In this document: one piece after another, positions 24,501-36,094 of the stretch
Layout of the letters: each line of letters starts with the position of its first letter
How positions within the stretch are numbered: position 1 is the stretch's first letter
Source of the DNA: Branchiostoma floridae
Lineage: Eukaryota; Chordata; Leptocardii; Amphioxiformes; Branchiostomatidae
Reading direction: 5' to 3'
Assembly: GCF_000003815.2 (NCBI RefSeq)
Contig: NC_049980.1
Location: forward strand, 48,860 to 110,859
DNA: 62,000 nucleotides
Position numbers and translations under genes: made by a program
Notes under the pieces: model-generated
What the model was told of the DNA's origin: nothing
The model's input: only the letters and a program-made list of their open reading frames with translations
Databases searched by the model: none

Positions 24501-27298
24501 AGCCGTTCAGCGTGTAGGTGTCGTAATACTCCAGCTGTAGGTCCTGGCAGACCCCCCACGGAGGCACGTGGTTCTCGTACTGGGGAGGGGAAATGTTGAA
24601 TAATGTTACAGTCATGATGTACGTAAAATGATATGATTACCCTAGGATCTCCGTGATCAGTTTCATTCATCGGTAATTTACATTGTGGAATACACCTCTT
24701 TACATTTGGGACAGTACTGTAAACATCGCATTAAATACTAGTAACCATGTATATTTATCAACAAGCTTTCACATTGTATCCTTATTGCCAAATATGTAAT
24801 TTACACCTGTTTTTGAAAGACTTGAAACCAAACTTGAAATATTTCAAAGCTAAAATTGCCAATATGCCAATGATAGATATCCCTTAGATACACCCGTTAA
24901 TGCAATTACAGATCAATGATCAATGATTGTTACCCTTCTCTCTTTGACCCAGTTTTGTTATACCTCATGTAAATGTCTTTTTCCATTGTGTGCCAATGAT
25001 GTACATGTTTGTCTTATTATGTATTATACTGAAATACTGAATAAAGTTGTTTTAAAAATTAAAAAAAAAACATGTATATTTATAAACACTATGCGTTTGA
25101 AACCGCATATGTAAGAAGCGGCGCCTATCCTGCAGTACAATGCAAACCTGTTTTAAGTACCATTACGAAGGTGGCAGACGGTCAGTTAGGTTTGAGATCC
25201 TACCAATGTCTGCTTGACGGCAATGAAAGCGCTGTTGCCCGGCGCGAGGGCGATGCCCTGGGTGTCCATCATGGGAGGTTCCCTCGGATCGTGAACCAGG
25301 AGTTTCAGTCCGACTTCAGAATTCCCACCAACGGAAAAACTTTCGGTGTATTGGTCCTGTAAAATTATGATGACCATCAGTACAATGTAGCAGCCAACAG
25401 TCTATCTTATGCTGTGATCAAAATCACGCCGGTGCCCGTCGGAGATATGTCGCCCCGGCCCGGCTCTGAAGCTATAAATTTGTCCCGGTGGACTGACGGA
25501 TATACCGCGGGGGTACTTAACAGTGTTGTCACGGGTTGGTCACGGTGTCTATTTATCACCGGGTATCACCGGGTCCCGGATTGATTTTAATTCCAAATTC
25601 AAGAGCTAGAATCCGGCGCCCGGCTGCGCCCAATATAACCGGCTAGTCGCAGAGTGTCCGACGGGGCCATGTAGGGACCACGCCCGAAAGTGCAACAAAA
25701 CAGTCAATGAACGACCCGCTGGGGCCCCTACTTCCAATTCAAACTCTTGTTTGTTCTATGGAAAGCAACCGCCAATTTCAACTAGAATTGGATGGATTCC
25801 AGGAGTAATGATGAACATCTGCGGTCATCATCAAAGAAACAAACCTGTTTATAGCCACCAATTACATTTAGATAAAAACTAAATAATAATTTACTAGATT
25901 ATCCATTTACTATGAAAGAAGTTCTAGTTGGTGTGAAACAATTAAAGTCTGGAAAGGCCTGTGGTATAGATTCTATTTATAATGAAATGTTAAAGCAAAA
26001 CATTTTGTACTATGTGTAATAGTTGTTGCCATACATTGTACCATGTACAAATGTCGTACAATAAAGTTCTCTCCATTATCATCATATCTATGTGACGGGT
26101 CGTTTAGTCTAAATAGCTGCTGTCACGTCGCGTGTCTGCTGCGTAATACAAAAGGGCGATCATACAGGCCTTACAGATTCAGGGGCTTGTGTGACACGCA
26201 AAGAGTTTCCGTCTCCTAGGAGGACTTCCGACCAAGGATGCAAGGTTCCTCCTACCCCTAACCCATGTGTCATGGCGTGTGCGTCATGCCCCTAAGGCCT
26301 TCCACTGCCACAAAGGCTTGTTACTGCAACTAGCCGCAGCTAGGTACTCATTTACACCTAAGTTAGGTGAGAAAAGTCGTGTAAAGTGCCTTTCCCAAGG
26401 GCACAAGATCGGTGACACAACAAGATTCGAACTCATGGCCTCTTGGGCCGGAGCCCAACGATCTGCCGATTGCGCCACGCGATCTCACACGGTGGTTAAT
26501 GAAATGAATGAAGACCTTTATTATACGTTTTTGCTTTCTAACAAGCTAAGTACAGGTCAAGGTGAATAGGGTAATATATTAGTAGCCATACAGATACAGG
26601 GGTGGGCATGGCGTGGTCGGCAGAAGGGCTGATATAACAGATGCACAAATACAGATACAGAACACTCACTTCTTCAATGTCAACGATGACTTTCAGTCCA
26701 TTTCCACTCCCCTGCATGGTCTGTTTAAGTGGGCTGTCGGAGTCGGCGTTAAAAGTGAAGCAGTTCCCGTAGTGGCCGAAGGAATGGGTGAAGTTCTGTA
26801 AATGACAAAATATTACAAGGAATATATAGTTAGTAATCATAGCACACTTTCAAAGTTACCTGGCCTTAACCAGAAGTTCTTCTAAATATGGTGGACGATA
26901 CCGACTTTTTGCCACCTTTGACCCATCGCTTACGTCATCAATCCATACGGTCAGAGTAAGAAAAGCATCTTGTGATATATTATATCTTCCCAGATGGTGG
27001 TAAACCATTGAACTGTAAACACACTAGTCGATACAGCGCATCTGATGACTTACCAGCTGAGAACATGTAGTGCCTCTCCATTCGCAAAATGGCATGCGAG
27101 TCCACGTAACGTTGAAACCTTTCTGCAAGACGAGGTCCTCCACTTTCGTGCCCTTACAGGTGATGAAATATGAATTGACATTAACATAGGGTTAGGGTGA
27201 GGGTGAGGGTGAGGGTTAGGGTGAGGGTTAGGGTTAGGGTTAGGGTTAGGGTTAGGGTTAGGGTTAGGGTCAGGGTCAGGGTCAGGGTAAGGGTTAGG

Positions 27299-27335
<37 letters not shown>

Positions 27336-30300
27336 CTAGGGTGAGGGTGAGGGTTAGGGTGAGGGTTAAGGTTAGGGTTAGGGTTAGGATTAAAATTAGG
27401 GTTAGGGTTATGGCTAGGATAGAAGTGAAAAGAGGTTTCCTGTCAACGAACATGGGTTTTCAAGGTACGCTCAAATTTATTAACAGAAATGTTCTTAAAT
27501 ACACTGCTTAAGAACAAGATAGGTAAGATAAAACAGAATTGTATCTTTACATTACAGAAGGCATCCCAGGCTCCAATGCTGATGTTGGGTGCCATAGACC
27601 ATTCATATATTATACATTTGAACATAGAATAAATCAGTACATCAAATTCATTAGATTATTATTAGCATATTCATCAAGTACTGATGACATCAGCAGCAGG
27701 ATAACATAAACAACACCAACGAAACAATCAATTTCTTAAAATGACAAACTCAATAATAAGTAAGGCTTATATTCGACTTAAGCGTAACGATATTTCCGTT
27801 GGTTTGCCAACCCTGGCTGTTGCATGTAGTTGTATCATAACCAAATCATGCCCTGATTGGCTAACGTTTGCTGCAAAAAAATAGACCTCACAGCAAACCT
27901 TAAAGTGATCGTAAAGGTTCCGTTTAGCAGACTTTAAAGCGTGCTGAAAGCTTAAGAACGGATTCTATGCAGTGCTCACCTCAAGAGTGGAGTTGACCGT
28001 TTCATCGGGCGCCACGCCCAACGACAGTAACGTTGGTATGTCCATCTGAACACCGTACAGGAACGTGGACAGGTACGACCAATCCACCGCCTTCAGTTTG
28101 TTGGCATCAAACCTGAATGGACATTGTCTACGTTACACTCAATAGCACACTACTGAATATCTGAATTGCTCTCTTCACCAGCTATCAAGCTTATTATAAT
28201 AAGAACCTGCTACCAAGCTACTTGTCTCTTCAAGGCTGGTGCTTCTCTGCGTAATAGTACAAATAAGCAATAAAAGGCTTTAAAATGTTACAAAGTCTCA
28301 ATGGCAGCGGCAGTGAGACCGAAATGACTATCTTAGAGAGCCCATAGAGAGTGCATTGAACAGGTCAGTCAATTACAATGACATCAGCGACAGCGCTAGC
28401 AATGATAAGGACACTTTCTGCACCTAAGGGGCAGTGCTTGAGACAGCCGATGCACGAGTACCATTCTCAATGCTAGTGAACAATGAAAAGGGTGAAATAT
28501 ATCTTGTGATTCCTAGCCCTGCTTATTGTGTCGTATATAAAAAGTAAAATTTAAGGATCTTGCAGGCAGATACCACTTTACCAACTGAAGCCACTATTTT
28601 CACATTCAATAGAAGACCTAAAACACCTGTGTGCGTTTGAGAAATACAGTTGGCCCTTTCTACAGTGCCCATTCCCCCTATTGAAAAAGCTTGGGCCAAA
28701 GAAAAATGAACAATGGCCATGTGGTCTTAATGAAGAGGTAGTCACTATTTAAGTTTGACTGTACTTACTTGTTCATGTTGCAGATTGTGACAGCCGGAAA
28801 TGTCAACTCATCGGCAAACTCCAACTTAGTATCGGTGATGGTGTCGTAGTTGAAGTAGGACTGCATCCTAATGTGTGTGGTTCCACCGCATATTAGTAGG
28901 TAATCAATGATATATCAGCACGTACCAAGACCGCAACAACACCCTCATATTATTTCAAGTCAAAATCACATAGAAAACCACTTTCACATGAGATAGACTA
29001 ATGTATTCATTGCAGTGCACTTATCGTCTCTACATGCCTGAAAAGACCGCAACATCATGTTCATCCCAGGTCGTTGTTAACCAAACAAAATGGCGAAAAC
29101 CCTTCCCATCATACATCTCTCCCTTAGGTCACAAAATGGCGGCGCCGTAGGTCGAGAACTACTCCAATACAGGTTTTGCTATTGTAAACCTATAATTACA
29201 GGTACTTACATGGAGCCAAACATATATCCGAAGCCGGTGTAAGAGCCCAGGATGGCGAGCACCCACAGGGCCCGGAGCGCGCCGCCCGGGGAAATGACTA
29301 ACTGGAACACGCGATGAAAGAGCAAGTTCAATTACATTAGGCGACACTGACTTGATTTTATGAATGACATCCGCGAGCAAATTGATTTTTGCCAGGCAAA
29401 ACAAAATTGTGGCCACGTGAACATATGATCTACGGCATGGAAAAGACGTAAATGTTGGGTATTTCTTGTCTATTTCGATATGTTTGCTCCAGTCGCGATT
29501 TTCATTTTCTCATTGTTAGGCCAGTGCTCGTACAACCTAATTTCGGCACGTCAGGGCCCATCGGTGTGTTATCTTTTACAAAAGAAACTCTTGTTCAGAA
29601 TGTACTGTATTCTACTTAAATTAAATGCTGTCCACTGAAATTATAGATAAACATGAATAATTCAACAAGGCCTTTTCTAGAGGAGCTTAAATCTTAGGTT
29701 GTCAACATTATGAAGACAAATCACGGCTTTACATAACATAACTTCGGGTGTAATCTGCAGAAATTCTTCAGATCCCTCATCGAAGTTTTATCTGATGAAT
29801 ATTTCAAAACGATCGTCCTAACGAGTGCCTTTGAGGAATTAAAAATCACAAAAACAAGAACAGCACCAATGACTAAGCCAGGCCTGTCATGAGTAAACAG
29901 GAACTGCTCTTCAAAGAAGACAAAAAGTACTGGACTCCAACACTAAATCACCTTTATCCATGGGAGAAACCAAAACGGCATATGGGAAGGGGGTTTCAAA
30001 GTCCTTTTTATATTGCAATCCATACTATAGTATGGGATTGCAATATATTGCTTTTCCTTTGTCTCTTCTCCTGTCAAATCTTCAAATGGGATTAATTTTT
30101 TTTCTTTTTTTGGCCAAATGAGCTGAAATTTGACAGGGTGGTAGAAATAGCAAATACCCCCAGATACTTTTTTCACTTTCTTGATAGAGGCCTTAGAATT
30201 TATGATATTTAGGGGTTTTGGTCATTTTTAGTCAAAATATGTATATTTTGGGCCCCTGTGCCCTGGTATTAAAAGCTAATGACCTGAAATTTGGTACAGA

Positions 30301-32255
30301 GGTGCATTGGACATATGAGCATAGAAAACCATCAACACTTTCTTCATAGATCACTTCAAAAATGAGTTATTTTAGAGTTTTTGGCCATTTTTGACTAAAA
30401 ATGTATATTTTTGGCTCCTATGCCCTTGTATTAAAACCAAATTACCTCAAATTTGGTACATAGGTGCGTTTGACATATGACCACAGGACCCCATTGACAC
30501 TTTCTTCATAGATCACTTCAAGATTTGCTTATTTTGGGGTTTTCAGTCATTTTTGACTAAAAATGTATATATTTGGCTTCTATGCCCTTGTATGTAAACC
30601 AAATGACCTGAAATTTGGTACAAAGGTAAATTGGACATATGACAACAGGACCCCATCAACACTTTCTTCACAGAGCACTTATTAAACGAGTTATTTTGGG
30701 ATATTTAGCCATTTTTAACTAAAAAATGTATATTTTGGCTCCTATGCCCTTACATTGAAACCAAATGACCTAAAATTCGGCATGAAGGTGTGTAGGACAA
30801 GTGCCCACAGTACTTTATTTTCCCTTTGAGCAAACATTACTTCAAATTGTTGAATTTTGGGATTTTCTCAAGGGTGAAGATGGATTGCAATATGCTGTAT
30901 TTGCTCCTAAGCAAATGTCGACCTTTCTAGTTTAATACAGTTTTCATTGCAATTTGAATCCATCGTTCGTTTACTTGATATCCCTAATCAGTTTGTGTGT
31001 TGTTGTTTTTTTAAACCAATGGAACACATGTAGGTTACCCCGCGGATAAAGGTGAACTAGCGTCAAAGGATATTTCTTTATTCATCCCTTAAAGGCATAG
31101 CGCTTCAGCATACTAGTAATATTTTCATCTGTTTGTTACATTTCACCAGTACCACAGACAAAGCAACAGTTGATGTGGCGTCGTGTGTGGTGTGTGGCGT
31201 AACTTGTGGCGCGTTCGGCTCGGAATCTAGAGGTCCCGAGTTCGTACACCCGACGTTGTGCCCTTGGGAAAGGCACTTAACCTGACCTTCCTCACTTCCA
31301 CAGCCAGGTGTAAAAATGGCTACCTGACTCTTTTTACAGCCCAACACATAAACCATACTCTCCCCGATATCTTTGACAGCTTTCTTAATTTTCGCTCGCA
31401 GTTTCACAATTATCAAACTCGCCAAAGCACAAATCTACACATCCCCCTATTCAGAACCTCTCTTGCCCAAATGTCTGTTAAATACAAGTGTGTTAAAATA
31501 TGGAATGATCTTCCCCCCTCCCTTAAGAATCTAACTTCCTCTCTCCTGACTTTTAAACGTAATCTGAAAATCCATCTGTTAATCCATCCAAGCCCCCTGT
31601 AGTAGCCACATTCTTTTTCTTTTTAAATCATATTATCTTAATTCATTCCATTATTTCATTATCCTTATTGCATTGTTATCATTTTCTAAGTATTATGTTG
31701 ATTTATTATTTATTGTTAAGTCAAACCATTAATTACTTGTTTATCCTTATTGCATCATTATCATTTTCGTTGTACAATGTATTACGTTACTTTATCATCC
31801 ATTGTTAATTCAAACCATTAATTACTTGTTTATCCTTATTGTATCATTATTATTCTATGTATTACTTTACTTTATTATTATATATCATAATCAACTTTGT
31901 TTAGTTTAAAGGAGGAGGGCTAAGTATAAGCTTCATAAGCTTTTTCCCTCCTCCTGCACCTGTTTTATCCATTGTTTTCGTTTTGTGTTTTAATGTAATA
32001 TTTTGTGTGCGAATAAATAAATAAACAAACAAACAAACTTCTGTCGGGGAGGTAAGAAAAGACTACCTTTACCTTCTGTCTGTACTGTGTATGTGGCAAT
32101 GTTAATATAAGTTACAACTTGAGTGCAGTTCTACATTGTCCTCGTCTATCCAAAAGCAAATAAATAACAGTTGATTTTACCCTGTTGAATCCATGGAGGC
32201 TGGTGTTACTGGCAAATTCTCTCTCAGGGGACTCTTTGTCGTCCTCGGGCGACAT
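21557..32255 (-). CDS. DEG/ENaC/ASIC-superfamily sodium channel subunit, gene B (462 aa, 12 exons)
   Basis: Exons in transcript order are 32181-32255, 29210-29301, 28769-28867, 27980-28112, 27054-27152, 26670-26795, 25204-25356, 24435-24579, 24290-24346, 23045-23195, 22478-22569 and 21557-21723. They total 1389 nt and stay open to TGA. Residue positions match gene A up to TM2: LHG at 20-22, TM1 about 35-54, FPAVTICN at 79-86, HDPREPP, PPWG and [20 protein letters not shown]2 is [18 protein letters not shown] with GAS at 419-421. The cytoplasmic tail is short, Lys/Arg-rich and ends ASHK. Two splice sites are weak: the exon 7 donor GTAGGA and the exon 5 acceptor TGTAAG. Introns hold SINE, telomere-like and tandem-repeat insertions. 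The gene is intact and the nearest paralogue is gene C. The activating stimulus is unknown. Confidence 0.93.
22035..22330. mobile_element. repeat insertion in gene B intron 11
   Basis: It begins with the hairpin GCATTTGCTCGCGAGCAAAT followed by ACAGCATATTTCAATCCATC. The same terminus, reverse-complemented, closes the intron-1 insertion near 30885-30925. Gene C intron 11 is about half the length and lacks it. Confidence 0.5.
23930..24170. mobile_element. repeat with a GAACGGTG/CACCGTTC hairpin in gene B intron 9
   Basis: Contains GACGTTTCGAACGGTGTCCA then CCGTTCTTCATCAGTG. The perfect 8-bp stem is at 23960-23977. Motifs of this layout are common at the ends of Penelope-like retroelements, but no reverse transcriptase is nearby. 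Confidence 0.4.
25893..26019 (+). pseudogene. LINE reverse-transcriptase fragment in gene B intron 6
   Basis: Translation gives MKEVLVGVKQLKSGKACGID then SIYNEML, the conserved N-terminal RT block (K-x-G-K-x-x-G-x-D). A stop follows soon after, then a 3' tail with AATAAAG near 26061. Only about 40 codons remain. Confidence 0.65.
26285..26490 (-). mobile_element. tRNA-derived SINE in gene B intron 6
   Basis: The minus strand reads GGCGCAATCGGCAGATCGTT then GGCCATGAGTTCGAATCTTG, A-box- and B-box-like, followed by CTTGTGCCCTTGGGAAAGGC and ACACGACTTTTCTCACC. Divergence and the long body rule out a functional tRNA gene. Confidence 0.8.
27189..27420. repeat. interstitial telomere-like array (TTAGGG/TGAGGG) in gene B intron 4
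   Basis: About 230 bp of TTAGGG mixed with TGAGGG and TCAGGG units, decaying to AGGATT near 27390. It starts 37 bp past the end of exon 5 (27054-27152). The paralogous intron of gene C has the same array at 42047-42245, so it predates the duplication. TTAGGG is the common metazoan telomere repeat. Confidence 0.9.
30010..30935. mobile_element. insertion with four to five copies of a ~162-bp repeat, gene B intron 1
   Basis: A near-perfect palindrome (30010-30047, arms ATATTGCAATCC(C)ATAC) opens the segment. Units follow with TTTTTGACTAAAAATGTATA, TGCCCTTGTATTAAAACC, AAATTTGGTAC and CACTTTCTTCATAGATCACT at about 162-bp spacing (near 30216, 30377, 30540 and 30704). It closes with GATGGATTGCAATATGCTGT. 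Flanks match gene C intron 1 around 45300-45340, which lacks the segment. Confidence 0.7.
31175..31320 (+). mobile_element. tRNA-derived SINE in gene B intron 1
   Basis: TTCGGCTCGGAATCTAGAGG, TCCCGAGTTCGTA and GTTGTGCCCTTGGGAAAGGC. Its 3' end merges directly into the LINE tail that follows. Confidence 0.7.
31321..32040 (+). pseudogene. LINE 3' end: C-terminal RT fragment plus 3' UTR
   Basis: Up to 31602 the frame reads LPDIFDSFLNFRSQFHNYQT, then FRTSLAQMSVKYK and KIWNDLPPSLKNL. These are the hallmark C-terminal blocks of CR1/Jockey-type polyproteins. The downstream AT-rich UTR ends in AATAAATAAATAAACAAACA. The element is 5'-truncated, sense to plus, in gene B intron 1, just before exon 1. 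Confidence 0.8.
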
Positions 32256-34150
32256 GGCGGAAGGTTACAACAGCGTGAAGCGGACGGGAAAAAACACCAT
32301 GAACCTGAAAATATCAAGACACAGCAATTTTTCGAGCATGTCGGCCGAATGGTGGAGAGCATGTCACTCGACCCCCTTTCACTAAAAAAGCAACCTGTTT
32401 GCGACCTAAATTGGATGTAAATTTGTCTAACTCTTGACTTTATAATTGGAATATCATACAAAATGTAAAAGAATGATTGAAAAGACAGCAGAACACGCAG
32501 GGCGTGGAATTCTTTTTTTTTTTTATATCTTTGCTATTTGTTGATCGTAAATTGCTTGGTCGCAGCTAGTTCGCCACCATGGTGCTATGAGGACCGACCG
32601 AAATTTTTGTTTGCAGACAGCTTTGTGGCACTCTCAGTTTAACGCTCAATTAGCGTACAAATGTAACAAAAGAACGCGGACACTGTTCACTTAGGGTTTG
32701 ACTAAAGAAAAATCTAAATCAAGACAAAACATTTTGCCGGTCTTTTTTTCCACTATCCAAAAACTTGTCCTACAGGTGTTTTTTATTCATTTAATTATTT
32801 GTTCTTTTACCATATCTCCCTCAATAGCTATAGCTAACCATTGGTTTTTAGCTAGGTCCTGGATACACACACACAATACAATATTTAAAACATATCGTCA
32901 AATCACAAAACCGTATCCAACTCATAGGGGTCATAAGGGTTATCAGGTTACTTCACACCTGCGAAGATACACATGCCCATTTGACAAATTGCTAGTAAAA
33001 CATGTAAATGTTTACTCGCTGTCGCAGAGAGAGGAGACACTCAGACAGTCCACTGGTCAAACCCGTATGCTTTGAATCCCACGCAACAAATCATAACAGT
33101 TGATTTGAAAAAAAAAATCACTTCTCAAAGTCTGTAAGTAATGATATTCACATCGTCACTCCTTCCTAGCAAAATGCTTGTTTCGTCTGAGTAAAACGGT
33201 CAGTTTAAAGCTTGGTTGGTCGTACTGCTTAACTGATCTTATACCGTAAGCAACTTAGAACGATCTTGACACGGTAAATGCCTGTTCGATCAATCCTTCG
33301 TTGGCATTCTTTTTAATGTACGTCTAGCATTGGGAAACTCTTAGCGTCTGCCTTACCTGTACATGTACAGATGTGTTCAGGAGCCAAGGATGTACCGCCA
33401 TACGTTGTGGCTGGGACAGCGGCAGATCAAATTTATTCACTCGCCGTTCCTTTCTTCGCTCACCTTTGACTGACCGAGAGGACACACAGCAAATGACGTC
33501 ATAGGAAGTACAATGGCCTTCCTGTCACTGTGCTCAATTTAAATGTTTGTTTGTTTGTGTTTTGTAACGGATACGCTGTACTTTTGTGCCAACAATCCGA
33601 CTTTGGCAGAAATGATAAATGTAGATATGTAAGGCATAGGTCGAACTGTCTAAAATTCAGCCACACACTCGCGAGTTGGTACCCAGAGAGCGGAACGGAC
33701 CGTATAATAGCCTGTTTATATTTGCTTCACTCACATGTAAAATCCGCGAGTTTGGACGTTTACACAATATCCAGTCTTTATGGATGCTCCAGTAGGGCAG
33801 AACGCCCTTCCCTGCTACGAATGACTCTCCCCGGCGCGATCGGTTACAGCCTATATCACATGCTCTATCGGAACGTGAAAACCTAGAACTTAGCCAGCGT
33901 TTTGATCCATTAAGCAGAAAAGAACACAAACCAAACCATAAGATTATGTTACCTGGTGACTCATTCAAAGAATAAGTTTACAAAACTTGTTCATAAATAA
34001 GTGATTTCAGTAGGACAGGTCGATCAGTGTAACGTAAGGCCCCGGTACGATTTCATGCGCGGTGTAATAGCGCAGTACGTCGTACGTAGGGAAAAATCAG
34101 AGGACATCGTACGATGAGGTACTAAGAGCGTATATACGTCAGGTCAGCAT
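32256..34150. promoter_or_regulatory. gene B upstream region, conserved with gene C
   Basis: Blocks such as TACGTTGTGGCTGGGACAGC, GGCAGATCAAATTTATTCAC and AGAGCGGAACGGACCGT-like words (33370-33900) recur upstream of gene C (47510-48240) in the same order. No open coding exon is conserved between them, so I treat this as 5' UTR/promoter DNA carried by the segmental duplication. Confidence 0.5.
33494..33501. promoter_or_regulatory. conserved TGACGTCA (CRE core) upstream of gene B
   Basis: It sits in CAGCAAATGACGTCAT(A/T)GGAAGTAC, retained in gene C. It is about 1.24 kb upstream of the start codon. On the minus strand, GTCAGTCAAAG|GTGAGCG shortly after it could be a 5' exon donor; the C copy has CAGAG|GTGAGTG at the same place. 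Confidence 0.5.
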
Positions 34151-34554
34151 AGGTAAGTCTTATGCCATTGGGGAGCATCCCACGACGGAAAAAAAGAGCT
34201 GAAATAGATTTTGAACATGTCCAATATTTCGCCATCGTCGTACGATTTTTATTGCCCTCATAGCAGGCTTCAATAGGGCGATTTATTTTCTACTGATCAT
34301 GTGAAATGTTCTTAAATTTTGAGAGAGGAGGGCGATATATATGTTAGATAATGCTTTCGGAAACAATGGCTTCTATGATGGCAGATGATTGCAACACTAG
34401 TAACGACAGTTAGAGGGCGCTTTTGATTTATTCATTATACCACTTCGCAGACTTAGAACAACAAAGTCTGAATTATGATGAAATTTACATTACATACATA
34501 CACCTTACTGGAGATCCCAATCACGGGAGGCAACAAAGTGTACAAATAGCTATA

Positions 34555-34904
34555 TAGGTGATTTGCCGGGCTGCGGCCTCAGGCCTTGTCGACAGAACAG
34601 ACACCGCCTTGGAGGCGTGACCAAAATAAATTCCCTTTCACGGGAGACAACAAACTGTGCAAATAGGCAATTTGCCGGGCTGTGGCCTCAGGCCTTGTCG
34701 ACAAAACAGACACCGCCTTGGAGGCGTGGCCAAAATAAATTCCCTTTCACGGGAGACAGCAAATAGGCAATTTGCCGGGCTGCGGCATCAGGCCTTGTTG
34801 ACAAAACAGACACCGCCTTGGAGGCGTGGCCAAAATGAATTCTCTTTCACGGGAGACAACAAACTGTACAAATAGGCAATTTGCCGGGCTGTGGCCTCAG
34901 GCCT
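34555..34904 (-). repeat. 108-bp array, three to four copies, inverted relative to 18311-19500
   Basis: Units read GGCAATTTGCCGGGCTG(C/T)GGCC, TTGTCGACAAAACAGACACC, GCCTTGGAGGCGTGGCCAAA and TTCACGGGAGACAACAAACT. It is followed directly by the inverted arm at 34905. Confidence 0.85.
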
Positions 34905-35665
34905 TTACAGACGAACGCCTGACTTGATCCCCAAACAAAGATGGACACGGGAGGTCACGCATGGGCTGTACGCAAAGACGCACGGCTTTAGAAAACAACT
35001 CTTAAGAGCTTGTCACCCAGAACGGTTGAGATCACGTAAAGAGTGAGAGAATGTGTCATTCTTAAGCCTTTTGTCTAACTGTCGTTACCAGGCAAGCAAT
35101 AGGTAAGATTTTATGTGAATAAGGTCTCTAATAAAAATTTGAGTATTTTGTTGTGCTTTTCTGTGATATTCTTTCTGTAAGAGTAAGAGGGTTATGCTAA
35201 CGGTTACATGTGTGTGTGTTAATGATAATGGTTTAATTTGGTTTAATTTGTGTGTGTAAGTGAACAGCATAGCTTGAGAATTTGCCAATGCCAATGGATC
35301 TTTATTGCAATTGTTAGGGGTTGCCATAATAGAAAAAAAGATAGGGTTCCCAGTCATTTTCATGGTACTGCAGTAGAATTTCTGATTTTGATATCTCGTG
35401 TTCTGTACATGCTGCAGTAAGGATTTGATATTAATGGTACATAACTGTAACACTACCATAACATCTAGCCTTACTACAGAGAGAGATGACAAAACCCTTG
35501 TCCAGATAGCGTTTAATGGTACTTTAACAGTGCAACTAGCTTTGACGCCGGTGTCTACCTAGGGCATGGCAAATACCGTTGGACATATTATTTCAGTGGC
35601 AAATAACTCAATATTAAACGATTATCTGCAATGACTGCCGAACGTATGAACTTATGAGACCAGTG
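34905..35665 (-). repeat. inverted-duplicate arm 2 (partner 17520-18310)
   Basis: Reverse complement of arm 1 in mirrored order: ACAGACGAACGCCTGACTTG (34908), CGTACGCAAAGACGCACGGC, TGGTACTGCAG near 35363 and CGTATGAACTTATGAGACCA near 35643. Gene B lies between the two arms. Confidence 0.75.
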
Positions 35666-36045
35666 GAAATTATTGGCCACACCTCTGGGGTGGATTTTAT
35701 TTTGTCACCAAGGCCTAATACCACAACCCGGCGAATCGCCTATTTGAACGGTTTGTTATCTCCCGTGAAAGGAAATTTATTTTTGGCCACGCCTCCAAGG
35801 CGGTGACTGTTTTGTCGACAAGGTCTGGGGCCACAGCCCAGCAAATTAACGATGTGTAAAGTTTGTTGTCTCCGGTGAAGGGGAATTTATTTTGACCACA
35901 CCTCTGGGGTAGAATTTATTTTGTCGACAAGGCCTGAGGCCACAGCTCGGCAAATTGCCTATTTGGACAGTTTATTGTCTCCCTTGAATGGGAATTTATT
36001 TTGGCTACGCCTCCAAGGCGGTGTCAGTTTCGTCGACAACTGAGA
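35666..36045 (+). repeat. 108-bp array, about four diverged copies, direct orientation
   Basis: Same unit as 18311-19500 (TTTTGGCCACGCCTCCAAGG, TTTTGTCGACAAGGCCTGAG). It ends where gene C downstream homology begins, as the 18311 array does for gene B. Confidence 0.85.
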
Positions 36046-36094
36046 GTTTTACTCGCATCTCGTAACACATATCACGTGACATATAATAAACACG

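Noticed and set aside
24230-24670. 146-codon minus-strand frame overlapping exons 8-9 of gene B
   Set aside because: It reads the exons in the wrong frame; the spliced channel frame explains the region.
27181-27511. Open frames of alternating Val-Arg or Leu-Thr (about 100 codons)
   Set aside because: Pure translation of the TTAGGG/TGAGGG array.
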